Translations under genes and position numbers: made by a program
From: Pantoea agglomerans NBRC 102470
GTDB lineage: Bacteria; Pseudomonadota; Gammaproteobacteria; Enterobacterales; Enterobacteriaceae
DNA length: 64,000 nucleotides
Assembly: GCF_001598475.1 (NCBI RefSeq)
Contig: NZ_BCZA01000002.1
Location: 372,001 to 436,000, forward strand
Direction of reading: 5' to 3'
Notes under the pieces: generated by a model
Seen by the model: only the letters and a program-made list of their open reading frames with translations
What the model was told of the DNA's origin: nothing
The model's database searches: none
In this document: one piece after another, positions 1 through 9,516 of the stretch
How the letters are laid out: each line of letters begins with the position of its first letter
How positions within the stretch are numbered: position 1 is the first letter of the stretch

Positions 1-417
1 GGTCGAAGTCGAGGCTTCCTGAACGAAGTTGGCAACGTCCGAGAAGATGCGATCCAGGTTCATCTCCTGCTGATAACTGGAGCCGCGCGCGGTCGCTTCC
101 GCCTGTCCGGCAATCGCCAGCACCGGAGCATGATCCATTTTGGCGTCATAGAGTCCGGTCAGCAGATGGGTCGCGCCGGGCCCGCCGGTAGAGAGGCAGA
201 CGCCCAGCTCACCGGTGAATTTGGCGTGTCCGGCCGCCATAAAGGCCGCCATCTCTTCGTGGCGTACCTGAATAAATTCGATGCCGTCGCCTTTGGCGTT
301 AGCACGCTGAATGGCACCCAGCACCCCATTGATGCCATCTCCCGGATAGCCGTAGATGCGTGTAACGCCCCACTCTTTCAGGCGCTGGACAAAAAAATCA
401 CTGGTTTTCATGCTCAT
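1..417 (-). CDS. Thiamine-pyrophosphate-dependent enzyme (pyruvate oxidase / acetolactate synthase-like), N-terminal part
   Basis: Reading the minus strand from an ATG at 417 gives 139 uninterrupted codons that run off the left edge of the window. The N-terminus has the hallmarks of the TPP-binding pyrimidine domain: a YGYPGDGING stretch near residues 22-31, a RHEEMAAF motif near residue 56 whose first Glu is the family's cofactor-activating residue, and a STGGPGATH loop near 77. Enzymes of this type decarboxylate 2-oxoacids such as pyruvate. The ATG at 417 has an AGGGG upstream; a second ATG at 411 is possible. The substrate cannot be deduced without the C-terminal half. It follows the hydantoinase genes in the same direction, 62 bases after HyuB, so it may belong to the same catabolic unit. 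Confidence 0.8.
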   Translation of the reverse strand, partial: MSMKTSDFFVQRLKEWGVTRIYGYPGDGINGVLGAIQRANAKGDGIEFIQVRHEEMAAFMAAGHAKFTGELGVCLSTGGPGATHLLTGLYDAKMDHAPVLAIAGQAEATARGSSYQQEMNLDRIFSDVANFVQEASTST

Positions 418-479
418 CGTCGCGTTTCCCCTTGTAGTCCATGCAGACTTAAAGCGTAGTAGACGATGCGCAATCGCCG

Positions 480-2438
480 TTAATTGTTCGCCATTGCCGG
501 GTATCGCTGACGCAAATCACTGAATATTTGTGCCATATCCGCCGTTTCGCCTATCTCTGCCACCGCCCGGAATACCTGGGTTTTCAGGAAGTGACGCCAG
601 CTCACCGGCGCGCTTGCCAGAAAGGCGGTCAGTAACTGATAACGCTGTGGCGTCCAGAGCATTTCGAAGCGACTCCGTGCTTCGCCGTGCTCAAAATGGT
701 GCGCAGCCTGCTGCGGCATCGTGGCGCGCAGGTGCTCCGTTGCTGCCCGATCCACGTGGTGATCAACCACCACCACGCCATACTGCGTCCTGGCTGCCGC
801 GACGCTGAGATAACCGCAGCGCACATCCTGCATCACCGCATCGGCATCGCGCTGTGTCGGCAGGCCATAACCGCCCGCGCCGGGTCCGCGCACTTCGACC
901 ACGTCACCCGGCAGGCAGTGGATCACATCAGTGTTACCGTGATTGATGACCTCACCGTCGCGCCGGGTACGGAAGTAAGAGAGCGCCCCACTCTGGCCGC
1001 CGACGACACCCGCCGAGGCAAACACCGATCGGTTACGGTTGCGCGCGGTAATGGTGGTATTGGGCGAGAAAACCTCAAATGCCATTTCGGTGGCTAAACC
1101 GCCGCGATAGCGACCGGCTCCGGCGCTGTCCTGGGCCAGTCCGTAGCGATGAAAGCGGATTGGCACTTCCGCTTCGTTGATCTCAATCGGGGTGTTTTTC
1201 AGAAAGGCTGAAAGACCGCCGGAGCCGTCAGGCCCATCGTGACGCGGCGTGCCACCCGCGCCGCCGCCCACCGGACCCAGCGAGGCGACCACACTGCGAT
1301 TCTGCGTCTGGGTACGGATGTTCATGATTGAGTTGCCGCCCGGTGAATTCGCGGGCAAACGCTCCGGCATCGCCAGCGAGAAGACGCCGATAGTGGCAAT
1401 CTGCGACAGTGCACAGGTCAGGGAGCGCATCCCTACCGCTGCGGGCGCTTCACAGTTCATGACCGTGCCAGGCGGCAGGATTGCCCGGGTGGGACGCAGC
1501 GTACCGGCGTTAAGCAGCAGTGAACGGTCCAGCGTAGAGAGCACATAGGTAACACCCACCAGCGCCAGCGGATGCCGCTCACGTCCGCCAGTCGGCATAT
1601 TCAGCGACGAGGCCAGCTGCGGATCGCTGCCGGTGTAGTCCAGCTCCAGTTGATCGCCCTGCACCCGCAGAGTAATGGCGATACGGCAGGGATAACCGCC
1701 CTCGCCATCTTCATCGGCGTAGTCGGCATAGAAGTATTCCCCGTCGGGAATGGTTTTGATAATGCTGCGCGCCTGCGCTTCGGCGTAATCGAGAATGCCC
1801 TCAATGCCCTGCAAAAAGTCGGCGATGCCAAAGCGGGCAATAATGTCGTGGATTTTACGCTCGCCGACGTTCACCGACGCCAGCTGGGCTTTGAAATCGC
1901 CCCAGTTCTGATCCGGCACCCGCACATTGAGCCGCATGATGCTGGCGACCTCTTCGTTGAGCTGACCCTGCCGCATGATCTTCAGCGGCGGGATGCGAAT
2001 CCCCTCCTGCACGATATCGGTCAGCGAGCGCGACAGCGAGGCAGGCACCGCGCCGCCGACGTCGGTGTTATGAATGTGGCCCACCACGAAGCAGACAATT
2101 TCACCCTGGTGGAACACCGGTTTCCAGATATGGATATCGGGCGAGTGGGTCGCCACGTTGCCGGCGTAGGCGTCGTTGGTAATGCAGATGTCGCCGTCAG
2201 CGTACTCTTCAATCAGTGCCAGCACCGGCGCATAGTCGATGCCGCTGTACCAAGGGGCGCCGAAGCTGCGCGGCGAGGCAAACGCCAGGCCGCTGCGGCT
2301 GACAATCTGGCAGGAGAAATCTTCCGTCTCTTTAACAAAGGTGGAGTGCGCTGTGCGCATCAGCGTAAAGGCCATCGCATCGGCAGCGGCGGCGCAGTAG
2401 TTCGCCAGGATCTGTAAGTTACGTCCATCAATCGCCAT
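480..2438 (-). CDS. Hydantoinase/oxoprolinase subunit B (HyuB family)
   Basis: A 652-residue protein of the hydantoinase B/oxoprolinase family, which works with HyuA to hydrolyse five-membered cyclic amides (N-methylhydantoin, 5-oxoproline, hydantoins) with ATP. Family signs are the N-terminal region with MRTAHSTFVKETEDFSC, the NDAYAGNVATHSPDIHI segment near residue 90, GHIHNTDVGG near 120, and a Gly-rich PVGGGAGGTPRHDG stretch near 390. It is slightly longer than many homologues. The start at 2438 follows a GAGG ribosome site and lies one base after the HyuA stop, so the two are translationally linked. The exact substrate is not readable; the amidohydrolase, aminotransferase and transporter nearby fit use of a cyclic amide as nitrogen source. 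Confidence 0.85.
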   Translation of the reverse strand: MAIDGRNLQILANYCAAAADAMAFTLMRTAHSTFVKETEDFSCQIVSRSGLAFASPRSFGAPWYSGIDYAPVLALIEEYADGDICITNDAYAGNVATHSPDIHIWKPVFHQGEIVCFVVGHIHNTDVGGAVPASLSRSLTDIVQEGIRIPPLKIMRQGQLNEEVASIMRLNVRVPDQNWGDFKAQLASVNVGERKIHDIIARFGIADFLQGIEGILDYAEAQARSIIKTIPDGEYFYADYADEDGEGGYPCRIAITLRVQGDQLELDYTGSDPQLASSLNMPTGGRERHPLALVGVTYVLSTLDRSLLLNAGTLRPTRAILPPGTVMNCEAPAAVGMRSLTCALSQIATIGVFSLAMPERLPANSPGGNSIMNIRTQTQNRSVVASLGPVGGGAGGTPRHDGPDGSGGLSAFLKNTPIEINEAEVPIRFHRYGLAQDSAGAGRYRGGLATEMAFEVFSPNTTITARNRNRSVFASAGVVGGQSGALSYFRTRRDGEVINHGNTDVIHCLPGDVVEVRGPGAGGYGLPTQRDADAVMQDVRCGYLSVAAARTQYGVVVVDHHVDRAATEHLRATMPQQAAHHFEHGEARSRFEMLWTPQRYQLLTAFLASAPVSWRHFLKTQVFRAVAEIGETADMAQIFSDLRQRYPAMANN

Positions 2439-2439
2439 G

Positions 2440-4485
2440 TTATGCCTCGTTCGCCGTGATCAGCAGATTACCGAATGAATCGACCGTGACGCCCATGCCG
2501 GGCGGCACGCAGGTGGTGCAGTCATCCTGGGCGATGATGACCGGGCCACTGAGCTGATGTCCGGCACGCAGCACCGAACGCAGCACTAAATCAACCTGAT
2601 GCCAGCCGCCGTCGATCCACGCCCTGGTCTGTTTCAGTACCGGCACCGGTTCCGTGGCCGAAGCCAGTGGGTTAATCACCGGTTTCGGCGTCGGTGAGGC
2701 AATCACCAGCCGCAGGTTGATCAGCTGCACCGGCGCCTGCGGATCACAGTGACCAAACAGCTGCTGGTGCTGGCGATCAAAGGCGTCATGCAGCGCAGTG
2801 AAATCCGCCTGCGCCAGCCAGTTCGCCTCCAGCGGTACGTCGATCTCAAACGACTGACCGCGATAGCGCATATCCGCGCTGAACTGCAGGCTGTAAGGCA
2901 TATCGCTGCCGTGCTCCTGGGCCAGCCAGCCACAGGCGCGCTGCTGTAATGCTTCGGCTTCACTGGCCAGGGTGTCGGCCAGGGCGGGTGTCAGATCGCC
3001 GTAGAGCGTGCGGATAAAATCGTTGCGGATATCTGCTACCAGCCCGCCCAGCGCGGACAGCACGCCCGGCGTCGGCGGCACAATCACCCCTTTCATATTC
3101 AGTTCGCGGGCCAGAAAGCAGCCCATCATCGGACCCGCTCCGCCAAAGGCGAGGAACCAGAATTCACGCGGATCGAGACCAAAGCGCGACAGCAGCCCGC
3201 TGGTGTCGCTGTACATGCTGGAGATCGCCAGCTGGATGGCGGTTTCTGCCGTTTCCTGCACCGTGACGCCAAGCGCATCCGCCAGCGGCTGCCAGGCCGC
3301 ACAGGCGGCGTCCACATCAACAGTGACGGCGTTATAACCCAGCGCGCCATGGCCCATCATGCCGCAGGCGGCGAACGCATCGGTGGCAGTGGGTTGCGTG
3401 CCGCCGCGCTGGAAGCAGACCGGGCCAGGCAGCGATCCGGCACTGTCCGGGCCCATCTGCAGCACGCCCTGACCATCGATCCACGCCAGCGAGCCGCCGC
3501 CCTGACCCACCGAAGTGACGGCGACAGAAGGAATAAAGATCGGGAAATCCCCGATGATTTCGCCGTTGCCCTGTGCCACTTTGCCGTCGATGATCACCGC
3601 CACGTCGGCGCTGGTGCCACCGATATCCAGGCTGAGGATTTTGTCAAAACCACAGGCGCTGGCGAGATAGCTGGCACCAATCACCCCGGATGCGGTGCCG
3701 GAGAGCACCATCTGCACGCATTCGCGTTTCGCCTGATCGACGCCCATCACCCCGCCGTTGGATTTGGTGATGCGCGGCGGCGGCCTGACACCGAGCCGTT
3801 GCAGCGCCTGCTCAAAGGATTCCAGGTAGTGGATCACCATCGGCTGCACGTAGGCATTAATGGTGGCGGTAATGGTGCGTTCATATTCACGGATGATCGG
3901 CCAGATGTCAGCGGAACAGGAGGTCAGCAGCTCGGGTGCCACCTCGTCGATAATCGCCTTCACCGCCGCTTCATTGTGCCGGTTGCGATAGCTGTGCAGC
4001 AGCGACACCACAATGCCCTGACAGCCTGCCGCGCGTGCCTGAGCGATTGCGTCGAGCACGCTCTGGCGATCAGGCGCGTGCAGCACGTTGCCGTGCGCGT
4101 CACTGCGTTCACGGATGGCAAACACCCGATCGCGGGTGATCAGCGGAGCAGGACGCCGGGAGAAAAGGTCGTGAATATGCGGGATTTTAAGCCGGGCCAG
4201 CTCCAGGACATCGCAGAAGCCCTCCGTGGCGAACAGTGCCAGCCGCACGCCACGCCGCTGGATCACCGCGTTAATGCCTACCGTGGTGCCGTGGGTGAAG
4301 TAGCCAATCTCAGCGGGGTCAATGCCCTGATGCTGCTGAAACTGCGCCAGTCCGGTAACGATTTCGCTGCCTGGCTGATCCGGTCGCGACAGGACTTTCA
4401 GGGTGTGAATCTGGTTCGTTTGCTGATCGAGCACGGCGAAATCGGTAAAGGATCCACCAATATCCACGCCAACGCGGTATCGCAT
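2440..4485 (-). CDS. Hydantoinase/oxoprolinase subunit A (HyuA family)
   Basis: A 681-residue HyuA-type subunit, the ATP-binding partner of HyuB. The actin/hexokinase-like phosphate loops are visible: VGVDIGGSFTDF at residues 5-16 and a second LSLDIGGTSADV near residue 285, then an AFGGAGPMM motif near 445. These subunits are thought to phosphorylate the cyclic amide before ring opening. Length is typical. The ATG at 4485 has a GGAG site upstream. HyuA precedes HyuB with a one-base gap, the usual order. A small GNAT acetyltransferase gene lies 18 bases upstream, so GNAT-hyuA-hyuB is probably one transcript. Family is secure, the compound is not. Confidence 0.87.
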   Translation of the reverse strand: MRYRVGVDIGGSFTDFAVLDQQTNQIHTLKVLSRPDQPGSEIVTGLAQFQQHQGIDPAEIGYFTHGTTVGINAVIQRRGVRLALFATEGFCDVLELARLKIPHIHDLFSRRPAPLITRDRVFAIRERSDAHGNVLHAPDRQSVLDAIAQARAAGCQGIVVSLLHSYRNRHNEAAVKAIIDEVAPELLTSCSADIWPIIREYERTITATINAYVQPMVIHYLESFEQALQRLGVRPPPRITKSNGGVMGVDQAKRECVQMVLSGTASGVIGASYLASACGFDKILSLDIGGTSADVAVIIDGKVAQGNGEIIGDFPIFIPSVAVTSVGQGGGSLAWIDGQGVLQMGPDSAGSLPGPVCFQRGGTQPTATDAFAACGMMGHGALGYNAVTVDVDAACAAWQPLADALGVTVQETAETAIQLAISSMYSDTSGLLSRFGLDPREFWFLAFGGAGPMMGCFLARELNMKGVIVPPTPGVLSALGGLVADIRNDFIRTLYGDLTPALADTLASEAEALQQRACGWLAQEHGSDMPYSLQFSADMRYRGQSFEIDVPLEANWLAQADFTALHDAFDRQHQQLFGHCDPQAPVQLINLRLVIASPTPKPVINPLASATEPVPVLKQTRAWIDGGWHQVDLVLRSVLRAGHQLSGPVIIAQDDCTTCVPPGMGVTVDSFGNLLITANEA

Positions 4486-4503
4486 ATCAGGGTAACTCCA
4501 GTG

Positions 4504-4950
4504 TCAGGAAGGGGGAAATTCCATCAGCGCCTCGGGATGCTGCACCACACGCCAGCCGAGCCGCTGATAGACCTGATGGGCATCCTGGGTTGAGAGCATC
4601 CAGCGATGCACCGTTTGCAGCTCCGGGTGTTCACGGACGCAGGTTGCCAGCCAGCTGCCCAGCCCGTGACCGCGCCAGTTTTCATCAATCATCACGTCAC
4701 ACAACCAGCCAAACCGGGTGTAGTCAGTAATCAGTCGGGCAAAACCAATCTGTCTCTGCTGGTGATAGAGGCCAAACGGCAGCGAACCGGCAATCGCCCG
4801 CACGGTTTTGGCCATCGGCTGGCCTTTGGCCCAGTAGGACTTCTCCGCCAGCTGGATGTGGATCCAGTTAAGGTCGAGCTGCTGGCGGCGGGTAGAGACG
4901 GTGAACGCATCGCGCTGCCACTGCTGGTCAGCAATCTGTAATGAGTCCAT
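4504..4950 (-). CDS. GNAT-family N-acetyltransferase
   Basis: A 148-residue single-domain GNAT protein. The acetyl-CoA pyrophosphate loop RGHGLG lies at residues 93-98, after a beta-strand DVMIDENW, and the C-terminal YQRLGW segment is the usual strand-helix end of the fold. It follows an AGGAG site and is the first gene before hyuA. Proteins of this type acetylate small amines; the LITDYTRFGWLCDV segment resembles the group of enterobacterial acetyltransferases found beside amino-acid genes. Substrate unknown. An acetyltransferase beside amidohydrolases may protect or detoxify an amino intermediate, but that is inference. Confidence 0.8.
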   Translation of the reverse strand: MDSLQIADQQWQRDAFTVSTRRQQLDLNWIHIQLAEKSYWAKGQPMAKTVRAIAGSLPFGLYHQQRQIGFARLITDYTRFGWLCDVMIDENWRGHGLGSWLATCVREHPELQTVHRWMLSTQDAHQVYQRLGWRVVQHPEALMEFPPS

Positions 4951-5221
4951 GACAACTCCTTGTATCGGTTGAAAACAGTGTAAAAGGGTTCGCCCAACGG
5001 TTGAGGCTTTAGCGCGCTACAGAATCGGCTATTGCGACTGAATTTTGCGTCATGAAGAAATTTTATGCTGAGGAGACGTCGGGCTGATTAAAGGGCGAGG
5101 TGAAGCAGATGCGTGAATAACAGTGTGGCTGGGGTGAATCGCGAAAGAGTAAGCAGAAACAAGGCAGGTGACGGCCCTCTCTCCACCGGTAAACATGGCG
5201 AGGGCGACGCCTGGCCGCCCG

Positions 5222-5734
5222 TTACACGCCGAACTCCACCGAATTGTGCTTGCCGATCAGCGATCGCAACGGCACGCTGCTTTTCATGATCGGGGATTTG
5301 ATCACGATATAGCTGAAGTATTTATCGATGCCGATCTGAGCGTCGAGCATCTTCTCAATCACTTCCTGGTAATGTTCAATACTGCGGGTAATAAAGCGCA
5401 GCAAATAGTCATAGCCGCCAGTGATCAGATGGCACTCCATCAGCTCATCGACGTCGCGCATCGCACTTTCAAATTTCATAAAGTCTTCGCGGCGATGGCC
5501 TGACAGAGTGACTTCGGTAAAGACCGTCACCGAATCGGTAATGCGGGTGAGATTAATGTGCGCTTCATAACCGGTGATAAAACCGGCCTGTTCCAGACGT
5601 TTGACCCGTTGCAGACAGGGACTGGGCGAAAGGCCTACGGCGTCGGCGAGGTTAACGTTGCTGATACGGCCATCTTTCTGGAGTTGCACCAGGATGTTGA
5701 TGTCGATGCGGTCGAGTTTCATTAAGCCGTTCAT
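5222..5734 (-). CDS. Lrp/AsnC-family transcriptional regulator
   Basis: A 170-residue regulator with an N-terminal winged helix-turn-helix (LDRIDINILVQLQKDGRISNVNLADAVGLSPSP, residues about 7-39) and a C-terminal RAM ligand-binding domain (GGYDYLLRFI near residue 110). Such proteins sense amino acids and control nearby transport or catabolic genes. I chose the ATG at 5734, residue 15 of the longest frame, because it follows a strong GAGGGGGG site and fits family length; the upstream codons look non-coding. It lies between the hyuAB unit and gabT, all in one direction, so it is a candidate local regulator of the amino-compound cluster. The 271 bases to the GNAT gene hold no gene that I can see. 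Confidence 0.85.
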   Translation of the reverse strand: MNGLMKLDRIDINILVQLQKDGRISNVNLADAVGLSPSPCLQRVKRLEQAGFITGYEAHINLTRITDSVTVFTEVTLSGHRREDFMKFESAMRDVDELMECHLITGGYDYLLRFITRSIEHYQEVIEKMLDAQIGIDKYFSYIVIKSPIMKSSVPLRSLIGKHNSVEFGV

Positions 5735-6024
5735 AGCACCCCCCTCATTGTCAGAGCCTGTCCAGCCAGGCGTCATTGTTACAGGCAGTCTGGAGACGGA
5801 CAGCGCGCAACAACCGGCGCGTACATGGCGTACGTGAGGATTGTAAGCACTGACCAGGTTCAGACTGACAAATGAAATAGCCTGATGGGATAGACGCTTA
5901 ATTAAATGTGCAGAACCTCCCGAAGGTATATCACGCTTTACCGTAAACGCGCCAGCGCTTCGCAGTGGTTATACCAGCGGGAGATTTTCAAATTACTTTA
6001 ACAATATCAATGAGGAATCGCACT

Positions 6025-7341
6025 TTACCCCAACCGGCCTGTGGCGCGGGCCAGCGCAATATCGAAGATATGCAGCGCCTCTTCAAGCTGTGAGTCGGTG
6101 GTGACCAGCGGCGCCAGGAAACGGATGGTGTTGCGATGCAGGCCGCATTTGATCAGCAGCAATCCTTCCTGGCAGGCGCTGTCGAGGATCTTCTGGGTTA
6201 AGGCCGCATCCGGGCGACCGGTTTCGAAATCGAGGATCTCCACCGCCTGCATAAAGCCTACGCCGCGGACGTCACCGATGCAGGCATATTTATCCGCCAG
6301 TTGCCGCAGTCGTGCATTGAGTTGCTCACCAAGCTGGCAGGAGCGCTGCAACAGGTTTTCCTGCTCAAACAGATCCAGTACCGCCAGCGCCGCCGCACAG
6401 GCCAGTGCGTTGCCGCCATAAGTACCGCCTAACCCGCCGGGTGTGGGTGCATCCATGATCTCTGCACGCCCCACCACGCCGGAAATCGGCAGACCGCCGC
6501 CAAGGCTTTTCGCCAGCGTGACTAAATCGGGTTTAATACCCAGTTGCTGGAAGGCGAACATCGTGCCGGTACGCCCGAAGCCGGACTGGATTTCATCACA
6601 AATCAGCATAATACCGTGCTGGCTGGTGATGCGACGCAGCGCCTGCATAAATGCCGGGCCAGCGGGCAGGAAGCCGCCGTCGCCCTGAACCGGCTCAATG
6701 ATAATTGCCGCTACCCGCTCCGGCAGGATCTGCACCGCAAACAGCTGATCCAGCGCTTTCAGGCAGTCCGCTTCAGTAATACCGTGCAGCGGGTTCGGGA
6801 AGGGCAGACGGTAAATATCGCCAGGGAACGGGCCAAAATTCTGTTTGTAAGGCGCGGACATGCCGGTCAGGGTGATACCCAGCAGGGTGCGGCCATGAAA
6901 CGCACCATCAAAAGCGATAATGCCAGAGCGCTGGGTGTGTGAGCGGGCAATCTTCACCGCATTTTCCACCGCTTCGGCGCCGCTGGTAAAGAAGACGCTT
7001 TTGTACGCCTCATCGCCGCCGACCAGTTTGTTCAGCCGCTGCGCCAGCTCGATGTAGCCCGGATAGGCCACCACCTGAAAGCAGGCGTGAGAGACCAGGC
7101 CGAGCTGGCGGGTCACCGCATTGACCACCGCCGGGTGATTGTGGCCGACATTCAGCACCCCGATGCCGCCGACAAAGTCGAGATAGCGATTGCCCTCCAC
7201 GTCCCACACTTCACTGCCTCTGGCGCGTTCGATCACCAGCGGATGGGCGGTAACTACGCCGCGCGGCACGTTCTGCTCGCGTGCATCCAGTAACAGGTTG
7301 TTATCGGAGTATGCTTGCTGCTCTGCCATGACATTCTGCAT
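6025..7341 (-). CDS. gabT: 4-aminobutyrate aminotransferase (GabT type)
   Basis: A 438-residue class III PLP aminotransferase. The sequence shows the family order: TSGAEAVENAVKIAR (119-133), FDGAFHGRT (144-152), the cofactor pair in LICDEIQSGFGRTG (D249, E250) and the Schiff-base lysine K278 in LAKSLGGG. GabT moves the amino group of 4-aminobutyrate to 2-oxoglutarate, giving succinate semialdehyde, which GabD (20918-22375) would oxidise to succinate. The gab genes are not adjacent here: about 13 kb of transporter and oxidoreductase genes separate them, but all point the same way. A related omega-aminotransferase role on another amine is possible. The 290 bases upstream of the Lrp gene separate it from that regulator. 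Confidence 0.85.
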   Translation of the reverse strand: MQNVMAEQQAYSDNNLLLDAREQNVPRGVVTAHPLVIERARGSEVWDVEGNRYLDFVGGIGVLNVGHNHPAVVNAVTRQLGLVSHACFQVVAYPGYIELAQRLNKLVGGDEAYKSVFFTSGAEAVENAVKIARSHTQRSGIIAFDGAFHGRTLLGITLTGMSAPYKQNFGPFPGDIYRLPFPNPLHGITEADCLKALDQLFAVQILPERVAAIIIEPVQGDGGFLPAGPAFMQALRRITSQHGIMLICDEIQSGFGRTGTMFAFQQLGIKPDLVTLAKSLGGGLPISGVVGRAEIMDAPTPGGLGGTYGGNALACAAALAVLDLFEQENLLQRSCQLGEQLNARLRQLADKYACIGDVRGVGFMQAVEILDFETGRPDAALTQKILDSACQEGLLLIKCGLHRNTIRFLAPLVTTDSQLEEALHIFDIALARATGRLG

Positions 7342-7454
7342 TTTAAACCCTCATCCACGTAACGTTCGGTTGGCTCAAGTATCGCAACCCGCTGGTTTGT
7401 CACGCTGCCGTAATTCCCCAGACAGCGGCATTTCCTGTCAAAATCCTGCGGCAT

Positions 7455-8588
7455 TCAGCAGGGAAATTTCTCTGCCAGCGCCTGACGAATCAGCGTGACA
7501 AAAACGTTAACGCCATGCGGGATCAGCGCATCGTTGAAGTCGTAGGCGGCATGATGCAGCGGCTTGCAGGGTGCCGATCCCAGCCACAGATAGGCACCGG
7601 GCCGCGCCTGCAGCATAAAAGCGAAATCTTCTGAGGTAAGTGCGGGCTGGGGCGCGACCTCAGCCGTGATGCCCGCCTGCGTCAGCGCCTGCAGGCAAAA
7701 CTGCGCTGCAGCAGCGCTATTCAGGGTCGCCGGGTAGTAGCGCAGATAGCTGACCTCTGCGTGCAAACCGTGGGCGGCGGTGATGTGCTCCGCCATCTGA
7801 CGCAGTCGTGATTCAATCGTCGCCTGCGCTGCCGGGCTGAAAGTGCGCACCGTGCCGGTGATGTTCGCCTCCGCCGGGATCATGTTGTGCGAAAAGCCGC
7901 CCTGCATCCGGGTGACGGTGAGCAGCGCCGTTTCGCACGGATCCAGAGCGCGTGAGACCAGAGTATTCAGCTGCACCACCAGCTCGCTGGTCGCCAGCAG
8001 AGTATCGCGCGTCAGATGTGGCTGCGCGGCATGACCGCCTCCGCCCAGTACCCGGATATCAAAACGGTCAGCCGCTGCCATGATCGCGCCAGGGCGGGTC
8101 TGTACCTGGCCGAGCGGCAGTTCCGGCCAGTTGTGGATGGCGTAGACCGCCTCACAGGGAAAACGGCTGAACAGGCCATCGTCAATCATCGCCTTTGCGC
8201 CCGCAAGCCCCTCTTCGGCGGGCTGGAAGATAAAGCAGACGCTGCCATCAAAGCTGACGTCGCGCGCCAGTTTTTCTGCCGCTCCCAGCAGCATCACGGT
8301 GTGACCGTCGTGGCCGCAGGCGTGGCTCACCTGCTCCGCGCGGCTTTGCCACTCGGTGCCGCTTTGATCCTGCATCGGCAGCGCATCCATATCAGCCCGC
8401 AGGCCAATCATGCGTTCACTGCTGCCCTTTTTCAGTATCCCGACCACGCCGGTTTTACCGATGCCGCGATGCACCTCAATGCCCAGCTGTTGCAAAAAAT
8501 TCGCCACGATGTCGCTGGTGCGCTGCTCCTGAAAGCCCGGTTCCGGATGCGCATGCAGGTCGCGGCGCAATGCCACCAGATGTTCCAT
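7455..8588 (-). CDS. M20-family amidohydrolase (hippurate hydrolase-like)
   Basis: A 377-residue M20D peptidase/aminoacylase. Metal ligands are in place: C91 and H93 in HACGHDGH, the catalytic Glu pair near 125 in QPAEEGLAG, and a late His in LTSEDFAFM...HHAAYDFND. Enzymes of this group cleave N-acyl or N-acetyl amino acids. The start has an AGGATA site and lies one base after the stop of the dehydrogenase gene, so they are coupled. Its presence matters for a separate locus: an M20 gene at 51989 has been reduced to a remnant, and this copy could supply a similar deacylase activity. Exact substrate is unknown. Confidence 0.87.
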   Translation of the reverse strand: MEHLVALRRDLHAHPEPGFQEQRTSDIVANFLQQLGIEVHRGIGKTGVVGILKKGSSERMIGLRADMDALPMQDQSGTEWQSRAEQVSHACGHDGHTVMLLGAAEKLARDVSFDGSVCFIFQPAEEGLAGAKAMIDDGLFSRFPCEAVYAIHNWPELPLGQVQTRPGAIMAAADRFDIRVLGGGGHAAQPHLTRDTLLATSELVVQLNTLVSRALDPCETALLTVTRMQGGFSHNMIPAEANITGTVRTFSPAAQATIESRLRQMAEHITAAHGLHAEVSYLRYYPATLNSAAAAQFCLQALTQAGITAEVAPQPALTSEDFAFMLQARPGAYLWLGSAPCKPLHHAAYDFNDALIPHGVNVFVTLIRQALAEKFPC

Positions 8589-8589
8589 C

Positions 8590-9516
8590 TTAATATCCTC
8601 GCGAACGGTCTATCTCACCATGCAGCGGCTCGCCACGCTGATAGCGCCGCAGGTTTTCCAGCAGTGCCGCAATGGCGCTCTCATTCTGCGTCTGGCTGGC
8701 AATGTGGGGTGTGAGCCAGATGGCGGGATGGTGCCAGAAGGGATGACCCGGCGGTAACGGCTCCGGGTCGGTCACATCGATCACGGCGGCACGGAGCTGA
8801 CCGCTCTCCAGCGCCTGCAGCAGATCGTCCTGATTCAGCTGGGGGCCGCGCCCGGCCTGCACCAGCGCCGCACCCTGTGGCAACTGATTAAACAGGGTGC
8901 GGTTAAGCAAACCCTGTGTGGTGACGGTCAGCGGCAGCAGGCAGACCAGAATCTCGCTGTGCGCCAGAAACGCATCGAGCTGATCGTCACCGTGCCAGCA
9001 GCGGACGCCGGGAATCTGCCGCGGTGTGCGGCTCCAGCCAGCGCAGTCAAAGCCCAGCGCCACCAGCTGTTGCAATGCGGCCTGGCCCAGTTCGCCCAGC
9101 CCCATGACGCCTACCCGACGCTGCGCGGCAGGTAATGCCGCGTGTGCCAGCCACTGCTGCTGGCGTTGCTGATGAAAATAGCGCGGCATGTCGCGATGCA
9201 GGCCGAGCACCGCGAAGGTGACATACTCCACCATGCCCTGGGTCAGGCCTGGTTCGATCATTCTTATCACCGGCAGCTCGGGCGGTAGCGCGCCAAGGTC
9301 AAACTGATCGGCCCCCGCACCCACGGAGAACAGCAGTTTCAGCCGGGGGAAAAGCGCAGTGATGTCAGCCGGTGGCTGCCAGGCAACCAGCGCCTCAGCC
9401 TGCTCTGGATCGCCGGTCTCAGGCCAGATATGCAGATGAATGTCAGGCGCATGCGCTGCCAGCCAGCGCTGCCAGATGCGGCCACGTTCCGGCTCCGATT
9501 TATAGACGATATGCAT
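8590..9516 (-). CDS. D-isomer 2-hydroxyacid dehydrogenase (GhrA-like)
   Basis: A 308-residue NAD(P)-dependent dehydrogenase of the glyoxylate/hydroxypyruvate reductase type. It has a GLGELG Rossmann loop, the catalytic Arg in VQAGRGPQL, Glu in DPEPLPPGHPFW and His in LTPHIASQ, all in the expected C-terminal order. I place the start at ATG 9516, which overlaps the stop of the upstream acetyltransferase gene (TGATG), since the 18 residues encoded further upstream lie inside that gene. It probably reduces a small 2-oxoacid released by the pathway. GhrA is the closest family member I recognise, but neighbours point to a dedicated paralogue. Confidence 0.82.
   Translation of the reverse strand: MHIVYKSEPERGRIWQRWLAAHAPDIHLHIWPETGDPEQAEALVAWQPPADITALFPRLKLLFSVGAGADQFDLGALPPELPVIRMIEPGLTQGMVEYVTFAVLGLHRDMPRYFHQQRQQQWLAHAALPAAQRRVGVMGLGELGQAALQQLVALGFDCAGWSRTPRQIPGVRCWHGDDQLDAFLAHSEILVCLLPLTVTTQGLLNRTLFNQLPQGAALVQAGRGPQLNQDDLLQALESGQLRAAVIDVTDPEPLPPGHPFWHHPAIWLTPHIASQTQNESAIAALLENLRRYQRGEPLHGEIDRSRGY

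Noticed and set aside
3349..4593. 414-codon open frame antisense to hyuA, and similar long plus-strand frames at 15674-16795 and 55413-56546
   Set aside because: They lie opposite confident genes in GC-rich DNA, have no recognisable domains and are His/Arg-rich as antisense shadows usually are.
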